From Bacillota bacterium (GTDB lineage: Bacteria > Bacillota > Clostridia > Oscillospirales > Oscillospiraceae), in the NCBI GenBank assembly GCA_023393155.1, contig JAEWML010000264.1, positions 1 through 10,150 on the forward strand: a stretch of DNA of 10,150 nucleotides. Direction: 5' to 3'. A program made the translations under genes and the position numbers. The stretch's first letter is position 1. Every line of letters begins with the position of its first letter. Under the pieces are notes generated by a model. That model saw only the letters and a program-made list of their open reading frames with translations, ran no database searches and was not told where the DNA came from. Below, in pieces: positions 1 to 6,804 of the stretch.

Positions 1-342
1 GTTCTCCTCGAGCACGGGGAGGGCTGGTTCCTCATCCGGAAGATCCTCGTCCGGGAGGTCCTCCGACTCTTCGCACGAAAGGTCGTCCCGCTCCGGCTCC
101 TCCTGCGGCGGTCTGGCAAAAGCAGTCTCCTCCCCAATCGTCACAGACGCGTCCTGCGCCTCCAGCTCCGGGGCGGCCAAAGCCTCCGCCTCCTCCAGAA
201 TGTGCCGGCGGCGGCCTCCGCCGTACTCCGCCAGAATCTCCTCCAAAGAAAAGTCGCCCTCCGGGACCACATCGGTTCCGGCGGTCAAATCCTCCGCGTC
301 GGTGAGCGCATCATATGGTTTTTTGTCTCTGATCTCAGCCAT
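1..342 (-). CDS. Acidic hypothetical protein, N-terminal part (gene runs off the left edge)
   Basis: I do not recognise this protein. The visible 114 codons are open with no stop, so the C-terminus lies beyond position 1. The start is the ATG at 342, preceded by a purine-rich GGGAGAGAGAC stretch that can act as ribosome binding site; an ATG slightly upstream is in another frame and soon stops. The protein begins MAEIRDKKPYDALTDAEDL, then has a segment FSLEEILAEYGGGRRRHILE around residues 32-51, and from about residue 50 becomes very rich in Glu, Asp and Pro with a short repeat (EDLPDEDLPDEEP, about residues 97-109). No signal peptide or membrane segment is visible in this part; it looks soluble and partly disordered. 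It begins 45 bp after the rlmB stop with no terminator between, so it is probably cotranscribed with rlmB. The reading frame is credible from start context and composition; the function is unknown. Confidence 0.7.
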   Translation of the reverse strand, partial: MAEIRDKKPYDALTDAEDLTAGTDVVPEGDFSLEEILAEYGGGRRRHILEEAEALAAPELEAQDASVTIGEETAFARPPQEEPERDDLSCEESEDLPDEDLPDEEPALPVLEEN

Positions 343-387
343 GTCTCTCTCCCATGTTCTCTCGCCGCCGAAAGTCTCTTTTTAAAA

Positions 388-1155
388 TCAGCTCCTCTGG
401 CGCACCGCCTCATACAGCAGCACCGCGGCCGCCGCCGAGGCGTTCAGTGAACTGAGCTTTCCCCGCAGGGGAATGCTTACAAGAAAATCGCAGTTTTCCG
501 CCGCCAGACGGGTCATGCCCTCACCCTCGCTGCCGATGACAATGGCGGCGGGGCCGCGCAGGTCCGCGTCGTACAGGCCGGTGGTCCCGTCCGCCGCCGT
601 GCCGAAAATCCACAAGCCCTGTTTTTTCAAATCCTTCAGAAGGGACGGAATGTTGGGCACCCGCGCCACCGGCAGGTGAGCCACCGCCCCGGCGGAGGTC
701 TTGGCCACGATGGCCGTCAGCCCCGCGCTGCGGCGCTTGGGAATCACCACTCCGTGAACCCCGGCGCACTCTGCGGTGCGGATGATGGCCCCCAGATTGT
801 GGGGGTCGGAAATTTCGTCGCAAATGACAAGCAAGGGCTTCTCGCCCCGTTTTTCCGCGATGGCCAGAATGTCCTCCACCGTGGCGTATTCCCGCACGGC
901 GGCCAAAGCAATCACGCCCTGATGGGCGTGGGTCCGGCTCATGGCGTCCAGCTTCCGCCGGTCCGCTTCCACCACCACCACGCCGGCCGCCCGGGCCTTG
1001 GAGGCAATATGGCCCAAGGTTTTGTCCGTCTCGCCCCGGGCGAGATAAATTTTGTCGATGGTTTCGCCCGCACGCAGGGCTTCAATCACCGCGTTGCGGC
1101 CCTCGATCATGCCGTCCGCCTCGGCGGTAAGCAGGTCTTTCTTTTCACTGTCCAT
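388..1155 (-). CDS. rlmB: RlmB-type 23S rRNA (guanosine-2'-O)-methyltransferase, SpoU/TrmH family
   Basis: 255 residues, close to the usual length of about 245-250. It uses S-adenosylmethionine to methylate a ribose 2'-O in 23S rRNA (G2251 in E. coli numbering for RlmB). An N-terminal L30e-like RNA-binding domain occupies about residues 15-90 (MIEGRNAVIEALRAG). The C-terminal SPOUT knot shows the three SpoU motifs: DPHNLGAIIRTAECAG at 117-132 with the conserved Asn and Arg, IVIGSEGEGM at 205-214, and IPLRGKLSSLNASAAAA at 228-244. The tail YEAVRQRS is very like that of E. coli RlmB. The frame stays open 43 codons further upstream to 1284, but I choose ATG 1155 because AAGGAG sits six bases before it, the protein then has the family length, and a promoter-like site lies inside the longer version. 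Family is certain; the exact target nucleotide is inferred, and related TrmH-family enzymes can be misnamed RlmB. Confidence 0.92.
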   Translation of the reverse strand: MDSEKKDLLTAEADGMIEGRNAVIEALRAGETIDKIYLARGETDKTLGHIASKARAAGVVVVEADRRKLDAMSRTHAHQGVIALAAVREYATVEDILAIAEKRGEKPLLVICDEISDPHNLGAIIRTAECAGVHGVVIPKRRSAGLTAIVAKTSAGAVAHLPVARVPNIPSLLKDLKKQGLWIFGTAADGTTGLYDADLRGPAAIVIGSEGEGMTRLAAENCDFLVSIPLRGKLSSLNASAAAAVLLYEAVRQRS

Positions 1156-1261
1156 TAGGTTCTCCTTCAGCCGCCTCAAGTATCCGGCCCGCAGCCGGGC
1201 GGATAAAAACGCCGCTTCTTCCAGCTTTTGGGCGTTTTGCGCGGAATCAATAATTACCATG

Positions 1262-1290
1262 ATTGTATCACAGTTTCCGCACACAATAAA
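1262..1290 (-). promoter_or_regulatory. Candidate promoter for rlmB (extended -10)
   Basis: On the minus strand, TACAAT (1267-1262) is preceded by TG one base upstream (1270-1269), giving an extended -10 element. With a 17-bp spacer the -35 position is TTTATT (1290-1285), a weak match to TTGACA. Transcription would begin near 1255, about 100 bases before the chosen rlmB start. It is placed back to back with the ftsH promoter. This is a match by eye to the sigma-A consensus. Confidence 0.45.
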
Positions 1291-1291
1291 G

Positions 1292-1311
1292 TGAAATTCA
1301 CAGAAATTTCA
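1292..1311. promoter_or_regulatory. Inverted repeat between the divergent rlmB and ftsH promoters, possible operator
   Basis: TGAAATT (1292-1298) and AATTTCA (1305-1311) form a perfect 7-bp inverted repeat separated by 6 bp. Two shorter palindromes are nested in the same stretch: GTGAA-A-TTCAC at 1291-1301 and GAAATTTC at 1303-1310. The repeat touches the rlmB -35 and lies about 20 bp upstream of the ftsH -35, a reasonable place for a regulator of both genes. It does not match the CtsR, CIRCE, LexA, Fur-type or correctly spaced Rex consensus as I know them. A protein-binding role is inferred. Confidence 0.35.
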
Positions 1312-1332
1312 TGGAAAAGCCAACAAGCGTTC

Positions 1333-1361
1333 TTGTAGCCCTCTTCTTTTTATGGTATACT
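1333..1361 (+). promoter_or_regulatory. Candidate ftsH promoter
   Basis: TTGTAG (1333-1338), a 17-bp spacer, and TATACT (1356-1361) with TG placed one base before the -10, so an extended -10 with optimal spacing. The predicted start near 1368 leaves a leader of about 43 bases. The ftsH ribosome binding site AAGGAG at 1395-1400 lies 10 bases before ATG 1411. No CIRCE or CtsR heat-shock element is visible around it. Confidence 0.55.
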
Positions 1362-1410
1362 GCTTCATAATTTAACCCAGCGCTTTAACAGGCAAAGGAG
1401 TATTCATTCG

Positions 1411-3690
1411 ATGAGTCAGAATAACGACCGGAAAAACAGAAACGGGCCCAACAGAAACGGGCAAAATGGAGGAAACAACTGGCGCGGCTTACTTTCCCTG
1501 GTGAGCTGGGCGCTGCTGCTGACAATTGTATTCAGCTATGCGGGCGCGTGGGTGTCCGGTTCCGATAACAAAAGCTCCGTGGAAATTACCTACAGCGAGT
1601 TTATCTCTCTGATTGAATCGGACAAAATCGCAAAGGTGGAATTTGAGGCCAATACGGGCCTTGCTCACATCACCCCCGCAGAGGGCTTCACCTATACCGA
1701 CGAGAGCGGTAAGACATACGGGCCCATGCCAAAGGCCGAGAAGACCGTATCCCCCGCCGAAACCCAGACCCCCACCGCCACAAATCTGAGCGGGCTGCTG
1801 GGGCAGAAGGACAAGACGGACGACGGAAGCTTTCAGCTTTACACCAAGGCGCTGAACGACGACCAGTTGATTTCCCGGATGCTGGAGCACAACGTGGACT
1901 TTGGCTCCCCCTATACGGCGCCCATCAGTCCCATTCTGGAGATGCTGATTTCCTATATCCTGCCCTTTGCCATCATGATGCTGCTGTTGTCTCTGGTATT
2001 CCGCATCATGGCTAAGCGAGGCGGCGGCATGGGCGGCATCGGGGGCGTCGGCTCCGTGGGCAAGGCCAACGCCAAGGTCTATATGGAAAAGTCCACCGGC
2101 GTCACCTTCCGTGACGTGGCTGGACAGGACGAGGCCAAGGAATCCCTCACCGAAATTATCGACTTTTTGCACAACCCCCAGAAGTACACCGAAATCGGCG
2201 CGAAGCTGCCCAAGGGCGCGCTGCTGGTGGGCCCTCCGGGCACCGGCAAAACCCTGCTTGCCAAGGCCGTGGCCGGGGAGGCCAACGTTCCCTTCTTCTC
2301 CATCTCCGGATCGGACTTTGTGGAGATGTTCGTGGGCGTTGGCGCAAGCCGCGTGCGGGACCTCTTTAAGGAGGCCAGCAAGGTGGCTCCCTGCATCGTC
2401 TTTATCGACGAGATTGACACCATCGGCAAATCCCGCGACAACCGCATGGGCGGCAACGACGAGCGGGAGCAGACCTTAAACCAGCTTCTGGCGGAGATGG
2501 ACGGCTTTGACCCCACCAAGGGCGTGATTCTTCTGGCGGCCACCAACCGCCCGGAGGTGCTGGATCAGGCGCTTCTGCGTCCCGGCCGGTTCGACCGGCG
2601 CATCATTATCGACCGGCCCAATTTGGCGGGCCGTCTGGCCACGCTGGAGGTCCACACCCGGAACATCCGCCTCAGCGAGGACGTGAATCTGAAAAAGGTG
2701 GCGCTGGCCACTGCGGGCACCGTGGGCGCGGACCTTGCGAATCTGGTGAACGAGGCGGCCCTGCGGGCCGTGCGTTTGGGCCGTAAGGCTGTGAATCAAG
2801 GCGATTTGCTGGCGGCCTTTGAGCTGGTCATCGCAGGCACGGAGAAAAAGGGCAGCGTGCTGACGGAATTTGAGAAAAAGCTGGTGGCATACCACGAGGT
2901 GGGCCACGCCATGGTGGCCTTTAAGCAGAAAAACACCGAGCCGGTTCAGAAAATCACCATTGTGCCCCACACGCAGGGTTCTCTGGGCTATACCCTGCTG
3001 ATGCCCGAGGAGGACAAAACAGAACTGCGCACCCGGGATGAGCTGCTGGCGAAAATCACCGTGTCCATGGGCGGCCGAGCCGCCGAGGAGGTGGTGATGG
3101 AGACTATGACCAACGGCGCGTCTCAGGACATTCAGGACGCCACGCAGGTGGCCCGCAACATGGTCGCCATGTACGGCATGAGCGACGAATTCGGCATGAT
3201 GGCCTTGGCCTCCCGCCGCAGCCAGTATTTGGACGGAGGCTACGGCATGGACTGCGCGCAGGACACCGCCGCCGCCATGGATAAGGCCGTGCGGGAGATT
3301 CTCACTGAGTGCTATGGCAACGCGATATCCGTCATCCGGGAAAACCGGGAGGACATGGATAAGGTGGTGGCCTACCTTCTGGAGAAGGAGACAATCACCG
3401 GCGCGGAGATGGTTGCCATTATCGAGGGCCGGGACCCGGCTCTGGTAGAGGATGAATACGCCTCCACCCGGCAGGAGACGCCGGGAATCGAGGCGCCCGC
3501 CAAGCGCATCAGCATGATCTCCGAGAAGATCGAGCCTCCTGCCCCGGTGGAGAGCACCGGCGAAGAACCCCCCGTTTCCTCAACGGAGAGCGCCGTGGAA
3601 CCGCCCGCCGTGGAATCCGCTCCCCGGCAGCCGGAGTCGGGAGCTTCGGCTCCTGCGCCGCAGGCGGATGGCGAGGACCCCTCCGTCTGA
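1411..3690 (+). CDS. ftsH: ATP-dependent zinc metalloprotease FtsH
   Basis: 759-residue membrane-anchored AAA+ protease that unfolds and degrades damaged or unassembled membrane proteins and some soluble regulators, working as a hexamer with its active parts in the cytoplasm. Order of parts: an Asn-rich N-terminus (1-24), first membrane helix about 25-47, an extracytoplasmic domain about 55-175 that looks somewhat enlarged, second helix about 178-200, a Gly-rich linker 204-218, then the AAA domain with Walker A GPPGTGKT 274-281, pore motif FVG 307-309, Walker B IVFIDEID 329-336, and second region of homology with arginine fingers [20 protein letters not shown] 378-397. The protease domain has the zinc site HEVGH at 495-499 and the probable third ligand D573 in SQDIQDAT. 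All key residues are present, so it should be active. After about residue 680 comes an unusual Pro/Glu/Ser-rich tail of about 80 residues. It stands alone between its own promoter and a strong terminator. Confidence 0.98.
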   Translation: MSQNNDRKNRNGPNRNGQNGGNNWRGLLSLVSWALLLTIVFSYAGAWVSGSDNKSSVEITYSEFISLIESDKIAKVEFEANTGLAHITPAEGFTYTDESGKTYGPMPKAEKTVSPAETQTPTATNLSGLLGQKDKTDDGSFQLYTKALNDDQLISRMLEHNVDFGSPYTAPISPILEMLISYILPFAIMMLLLSLVFRIMAKRGGGMGGIGGVGSVGKANAKVYMEKSTGVTFRDVAGQDEAKESLTEIIDFLHNPQKYTEIGAKLPKGALLVGPPGTGKTLLAKAVAGEANVPFFSISGSDFVEMFVGVGASRVRDLFKEASKVAPCIVFIDEIDTIGKSRDNRMGGNDEREQTLNQLLAEMDGFDPTKGVILLAATNRPEVLDQALLRPGRFDRRIIIDRPNLAGRLATLEVHTRNIRLSEDVNLKKVALATAGTVGADLANLVNEAALRAVRLGRKAVNQGDLLAAFELVIAGTEKKGSVLTEFEKKLVAYHEVGHAMVAFKQKNTEPVQKITIVPHTQGSLGYTLLMPEEDKTELRTRDELLAKITVSMGGRAAEEVVMETMTNGASQDIQDATQVARNMVAMYGMSDEFGMMALASRRSQYLDGGYGMDCAQDTAAAMDKAVREILTECYGNAISVIRENREDMDKVVAYLLEKETITGAEMVAIIEGRDPALVEDEYASTRQETPGIEAPAKRISMISEKIEPPAPVESTGEEPPVSSTESAVEPPAVESAPRQPESGASAPAPQADGEDPSV
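1435..1462 (+). repeat. Short in-frame direct repeat in the ftsH N-terminus
   Basis: The 13-base unit AACAGAAACGGGC occurs at 1435-1447 and again at 1450-1462, a period of 15 bases. It encodes [10 protein letters not shown] in the polar N-terminal stretch before the first membrane helix. Because the period is a multiple of three, gain or loss of a unit would keep the frame. It looks like a small local duplication in an unconstrained region. Confidence 0.7.
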
Positions 3691-3699
3691 TCCGATTAA

Positions 3700-3737
3700 A
3701 AAAAGCGCGCCGCCCAGATGTGGGCGGCGCGCTTTTT
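3700..3737. terminator. Bidirectional intrinsic terminator between ftsH and the Na/Pi cotransporter gene
   Basis: GCGCGCCGCCCA (3705-3716) pairs perfectly with TGGGCGGCGCGC (3721-3732) around the loop GATG. A run of A precedes the stem and five T follow it, so the RNA made from either strand ends in a stem followed by U. It begins 10 bases after the ftsH stop and lies 32 bases beyond the cotransporter stop (3769 on the minus strand), serving both convergent genes. Confidence 0.92.
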
Positions 3738-3768
3738 ATGTTGTCTCACTTCGGCAATGCCGGAAGGC

Positions 3769-5556
3769 TCATATCATGCACTCCTTATCCTCGCCGGAAG
3801 GACCTCTCTCCACCGCAGGCAGCGTATAACGGCTCATGTCTATTTGCAAATCCCGCACAAAGTTGCTGTCGTGCTTGATGTTGTGCAGATACGTATGGGC
3901 ATCCACGTCCCGGCGGCTCATTTCGATAACGGAGACGGCGATGTTGGAGCAGTGGTCGGAAATGCGCTCGAAGTTGGTCAAAAGGTCGTTGAGCACAAAG
4001 CCCAATTGAATAGTGCACGCGCCGCATTGCAGCCGGTCGATGTGCCGCAGGCGGATTTCTTCAATCAGCCGGTCAATCGTCTCCTCCAAAGGCTCCACGC
4101 GGACAGCGGCCTCCGGGTCGTTGCTTGCAAAGCAGCCCATGGCCTGATCCATAATGTCCTCCAACGCGCCCATGAGAACCTTCAGCTCCCGGCGGGCGGC
4201 GTCAGAAAACTCCAACTGCTTGTCGTGCAGCTCCTGAGCAGACTCCTGTACGTTCAGCGCGTGGTCGCCCATGCGCTCGAAATCCCCGATGGAATGGAGA
4301 AGCCGGCTTACCTGACGGCTGCTTTCTCCCGAAAGTCCATGGCGGGAAATCTGCACAAGGTAGTCACCCAGACGGTCCTCGTAGATATCCAGCTTGTCCT
4401 CGTTTTCCATAATCCGTGCTTCCCGGGCGGAGGAATAGCTTTCAAGCTGCTCCACTGCCAAAAGAACGTTTTCCCGTGCCACCTTTGACATCTCTCCCAC
4501 CATGGCCACGGACTCGTTGATGGCCGCTCCGGGGGTGCGGAGCAGAAGGGGATCGAGAAACGCGAACTGATCCTTTTTCGTATCCGTCTTAACCAGCGCG
4601 CAGGCCAGCTTTTCAAGCTGCTTGGCGGCGGGAAGCAGCATAAGGGTGGTGAAGACGTTAAAAATCGTATGGCACAGGGCGATGCTGACCGCGCCCGCCG
4701 TTTTATCCATAAACGTCAGATCTACCACGCTTCTCACGCCGTAAAGTAAAACCAGGCAGATGACGGTTCCGATGATGTTAAAGGAAATATGGACCGCCGC
4801 CACCCGCTTTGCATTGCGGCTGACGCCAATGGAGCTGAGAATCGCGGTGACGCAGGTGCCGATGTTCTGACCCATGATGACGGGGATGGCCATTCCATAG
4901 GTAATGGATCCGGTGATGGCCAGCGCCTGCAAAATGCCCACAGACGCGGCGGAGGACTGAATGACGCCGGTCACCACTGCGCCCACCAGAACGCCCAGCA
5001 TGGGATTGTTGAATGCGGTGAGAATGCTGGCAAATTCTGGCATGTCCTTCAGCGGGCTGACCGATGCTGCCATCAGCTCCATCCCGTACATCAAAATGGA
5101 AAAGCCCATAAAAATACGGCCGATGTCCCGCCGTCTTTGCTTTTTGGAAATCATGATGAGCAGAATGCCCACCAGCGCAACCAGCGGGGAAAAGCTCTCC
5201 GGCTTAATCAGGTTCACCCACACGTTATCGCTCCTGATTCCGCTGAGGGAGAGAATCCACGCGGTCAGCGTGGTTCCGATGTTGCTGCCCATGATCACGC
5301 CCACGGTTTGCCCCAGCTCCATCACGCCGGAGTTCACCAGCCCCACCAGCATCACCGTCATGGCGGAGGAGGACTGAATTGCAATGGTGATGCCCGCGCC
5401 CAGCAGCAAGCTCTTCATCGGATTGGAGGTCATGCGCTTGAGCGTTCGCTCAAGCTTGCCGCCTGCCATTTTCTCAAGGCTGCTGGACATAATGTTCATG
5501 CCGAAGAGGAAAAAGGCCAGACCTCCGCAGAGGGTGAAGACGGAAAAAATGTCCAT
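3769..5556 (-). CDS. Na+/phosphate cotransporter family protein with C-terminal PhoU-like domain
   Basis: 595 residues. The N-terminal half (to about residue 315) is the Na/Pi-cotransporter (NptA/YjbB type) membrane domain, with the duplicated signature typical of the family: QSSSAMTVML near 62 followed by GSNIGTT near 90, and again QSSAASVGIL near 200 followed by GQNIGTC near 229. The C-terminal half (about 345-560) is helical and resembles PhoU, with two metal-site-like motifs, DFERMGDHA near 426 and NFERISDHCSN near 529. The family moves inorganic phosphate in symport with Na+; some members may export phosphate, and the direction here cannot be read from sequence. I choose ATG 5556, 9 bases after AAAGGAG (5572-5566); a TTG one codon upstream would also fit the ribosome binding site. 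Full length with no defect. No pst or pho genes adjoin it. Confidence 0.93.
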   Translation of the reverse strand: MDIFSVFTLCGGLAFFLFGMNIMSSSLEKMAGGKLERTLKRMTSNPMKSLLLGAGITIAIQSSSAMTVMLVGLVNSGVMELGQTVGVIMGSNIGTTLTAWILSLSGIRSDNVWVNLIKPESFSPLVALVGILLIMISKKQRRRDIGRIFMGFSILMYGMELMAASVSPLKDMPEFASILTAFNNPMLGVLVGAVVTGVIQSSAASVGILQALAITGSITYGMAIPVIMGQNIGTCVTAILSSIGVSRNAKRVAAVHISFNIIGTVICLVLLYGVRSVVDLTFMDKTAGAVSIALCHTIFNVFTTLMLLPAAKQLEKLACALVKTDTKKDQFAFLDPLLLRTPGAAINESVAMVGEMSKVARENVLLAVEQLESYSSAREARIMENEDKLDIYEDRLGDYLVQISRHGLSGESSRQVSRLLHSIGDFERMGDHALNVQESAQELHDKQLEFSDAARRELKVLMGALEDIMDQAMGCFASNDPEAAVRVEPLEETIDRLIEEIRLRHIDRLQCGACTIQLGFVLNDLLTNFERISDHCSNIAVSVIEMSRRDVDAHTYLHNIKHDSNFVRDLQIDMSRYTLPAVERGPSGEDKECMI

Positions 5557-5623
5557 CAAACGGTTCTCCTTTGTAGTTCGCGGGGCAGTCTCACCTGTTC
5601 TCCCGCCGCATTTCGTATGTAAA

Positions 5624-5644
5624 CGCAGCCCGTAAAAAGCTGCG
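5624..5644 (-). promoter_or_regulatory. Hairpin at the 5' end of the cotransporter leader RNA
   Basis: On the minus strand CGCAGC (5644-5639) and GCTGCG (5629-5624) form a perfect 6-bp stem with a 9-base loop, followed by TTTAC. If the -10 at 5657-5652 is used, the transcript would begin at about 5645, so the stem would sit at its very 5' end. This could protect the RNA or act as a weak attenuator; both are inferences. The leader is then about 90 bases. Confidence 0.35.
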
Positions 5645-5651
5645 CAAGGTT

Positions 5652-5680
5652 ATTATATAAAAAATTTGCCGGAATAGAAA
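5652..5680 (-). promoter_or_regulatory. Candidate promoter for the Na/Pi cotransporter gene (proximal)
   Basis: Minus-strand TATAAT (5657-5652) is a perfect -10. With a 17-bp spacer the -35 position reads TTTCTA (5680-5675), which is poor. The perfect -10 in an AT-rich pocket of otherwise G+C-rich DNA supports a promoter here. Confidence 0.45.
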
Positions 5681-5694
5681 GACCCATGGTATAA

Positions 5695-5723
5695 ATTCCA
5701 TATAAAAGTTTCCCGTATGTCAA
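5695..5723 (-). promoter_or_regulatory. Second candidate promoter for the cotransporter gene, overlapping the patatin gene stop
   Basis: Minus-strand TTGACA (5723-5718) is a perfect -35 that overlaps the TGA stop of the patatin gene. Seventeen bases later comes TGGAAT (5700-5695), four of six matches to TATAAT. It could act in addition to, or instead of, the proximal site. No terminator separates the patatin gene from the cotransporter gene, so read-through is also possible. Confidence 0.35.
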
Positions 5724-6574
5724 ACTTCGCCCCAAAATTCCGCCAGACGCGGCGCAGCCGCGCGGCCCTGAAAATAGCCGTCCTGCCACAGGGCACGAAT
5801 TTTTCCCGTGTCCCTCTCAGTGCGGGAATAGCCCTCCGTGGTCGCCGGCGCAATCACCACGGCCCGCCCTGCCCGCTCCAGTGCAAACAGGCGCTCCCGG
5901 TTTTCGTTGTACGCATCCGCCCGCCGGTCCATGGTTTCAAGAAACCTGGGATACTGTCGGTAATGCCGCCGAATCAGGCTGTCGGACCTTTCCGGCCTGC
6001 GGACATAAGACCGTTCCCGGGTCAGCACCACTAAAATACGGTCGCAGCCCTTGTCCAGCGCCCGTTGCCAGGGAATGGGGTCGGCGCAGCCGCCGTCCAG
6101 ATAGGGCTGCCCGCCGATGTGAAAGATGGGAAACAGCAGCGGCATGGCGCAGGTGGCTTTCAAAACGGCGGACTGCACGCTGTTTCGGGGAATGGGCAGA
6201 TAGTCGGCCTTTCCCGTCTCAAGATTCGTCAAAACCGCCTCGGCTTCGCCGGGGTAGGCCGCAAACGCCCCATAATCAAAGGGCACATACTGATTCGGAA
6301 TCTCCTCATAGGAAAATTTCAGCCCAAAATAGCACCGGTTCCCGGGATTCAGGAGGTTTTTCACCCCCATATACCGTTTATCATTGGCATAGTGACAGAG
6401 AATATTCAGATTTCTCCACTTCTGCCGGGAGAGATAGCTCACGCCGTAGGCCGCCCCGGCGGACACGCCTATAAAATAGTCGGGCATCAGCTCCGCGTCC
6501 AGCAGCGCGTCGCACACGCCGGTGGAAAAAACGGTGCGCAGCGCGCCGCCCTCCATCACAATTCCCGATTTCAT
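5720..6574 (-). CDS. Patatin-like phospholipase family protein
   Basis: 284 residues, the normal size for the short bacterial patatin-like proteins of the YjjU type. These are lipid acyl hydrolases with a Ser-Asp dyad. Visible here: the glycine-rich oxyanion loop MEGGALR at 7-13, the nucleophile elbow GVSAG at 36-40 with Ser38, and the catalytic Asp160 in DGG at 160-162. All catalytic elements are present. There is no signal peptide or clear membrane segment, so it should act in the cytoplasm or at the inner face of the membrane. The start ATG 6574 has an excellent Shine-Dalgarno match, GAGGTGATC, directly upstream. The real substrate is unknown; patatin-like proteins include phospholipases, lysophospholipases and uncharacterised esterases. 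The gene has its own promoter-like region and follows hppA after 230 bp. Confidence 0.9.
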   Translation of the reverse strand: MKSGIVMEGGALRTVFSTGVCDALLDAELMPDYFIGVSAGAAYGVSYLSRQKWRNLNILCHYANDKRYMGVKNLLNPGNRCYFGLKFSYEEIPNQYVPFDYGAFAAYPGEAEAVLTNLETGKADYLPIPRNSVQSAVLKATCAMPLLFPIFHIGGQPYLDGGCADPIPWQRALDKGCDRILVVLTRERSYVRRPERSDSLIRRHYRQYPRFLETMDRRADAYNENRERLFALERAGRAVVIAPATTEGYSRTERDTGKIRALWQDGYFQGRAAAPRLAEFWGEV

Positions 6575-6623
6575 ATGATCACCTCAAAACGCATAAACAG
6601 GCCCCTCGGAGGAGCTATTTTTT

Positions 6624-6652
6624 ATCATACGCTTTTTTTCCCGCCGGAGCAA
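6624..6652 (-). promoter_or_regulatory. Candidate promoter for the patatin-like gene
   Basis: Minus-strand TTGCTC (6652-6647), a 17-bp spacer, and TATGAT (6629-6624), five of six matches to TATAAT. The predicted start near 6617 leaves a leader of about 43 bases. The -35 and most of the spacer lie inside the inverted repeat described at 6632-6669. Confidence 0.5.
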
Positions 6653-6669
6653 GTCCGACGGAAAAAAAG
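6632..6669. repeat. Inverted repeat overlapping the patatin gene promoter
   Basis: The left arm (6632-6648, CTTTTTTTCCCGCCGGA) and right arm (6654-6669, TCCGACGGAAAAAAAG) are complementary over 16 positions with one extra C and one G-T wobble, around a 5-base loop. The T run is on the 5' side and the A run on the 3' side on both strands, which is opposite to an intrinsic terminator. As DNA it covers the -35 and spacer of the patatin promoter, so it may be an operator or simply a structure-prone site. Confidence 0.5.
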
Positions 6670-6752
6670 AATCTGCCGCGCCGCCGCAAAGTCCCGCCCT
6701 CTTGCTCGGAAAAGAATCGACGGACAGCAAAAAGAGGGAGGTCCCGGCACTC

Positions 6753-6790
6753 AAAAAGCCCCGCCGGGGCCATGCCTCGGCGGGGTTTTT
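6753..6790 (-). terminator. Intrinsic terminator of hppA
   Basis: On the minus strand CCCCGCCG (6785-6778) and CGGCGGGG (6766-6759) form a perfect 8-bp stem. Inside it GGC and GCC can add three more pairs after one mismatch. The stem is followed by C and then TTTTT (6757-6753). It starts 15 bases after the hppA stop. An A run on the other side makes it partly bidirectional. Confidence 0.88.
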
Positions 6791-6804
6791 CTTAAAATAA
6801 AGGC

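Noticed and set aside
1285..1311. Rex-type redox operator
   Set aside because: GTGAA and TTCAC are present but separated by one base instead of the four expected, and the outer TT/AA positions do not match.
3718..5622. Long plus-strand frames (3718-4488 and 4789-5622) opposite the Na/Pi cotransporter
   Set aside because: The minus strand encodes an intact, motif-bearing transporter; these are complementary-frame shadows, and the first begins within the terminator hairpin.
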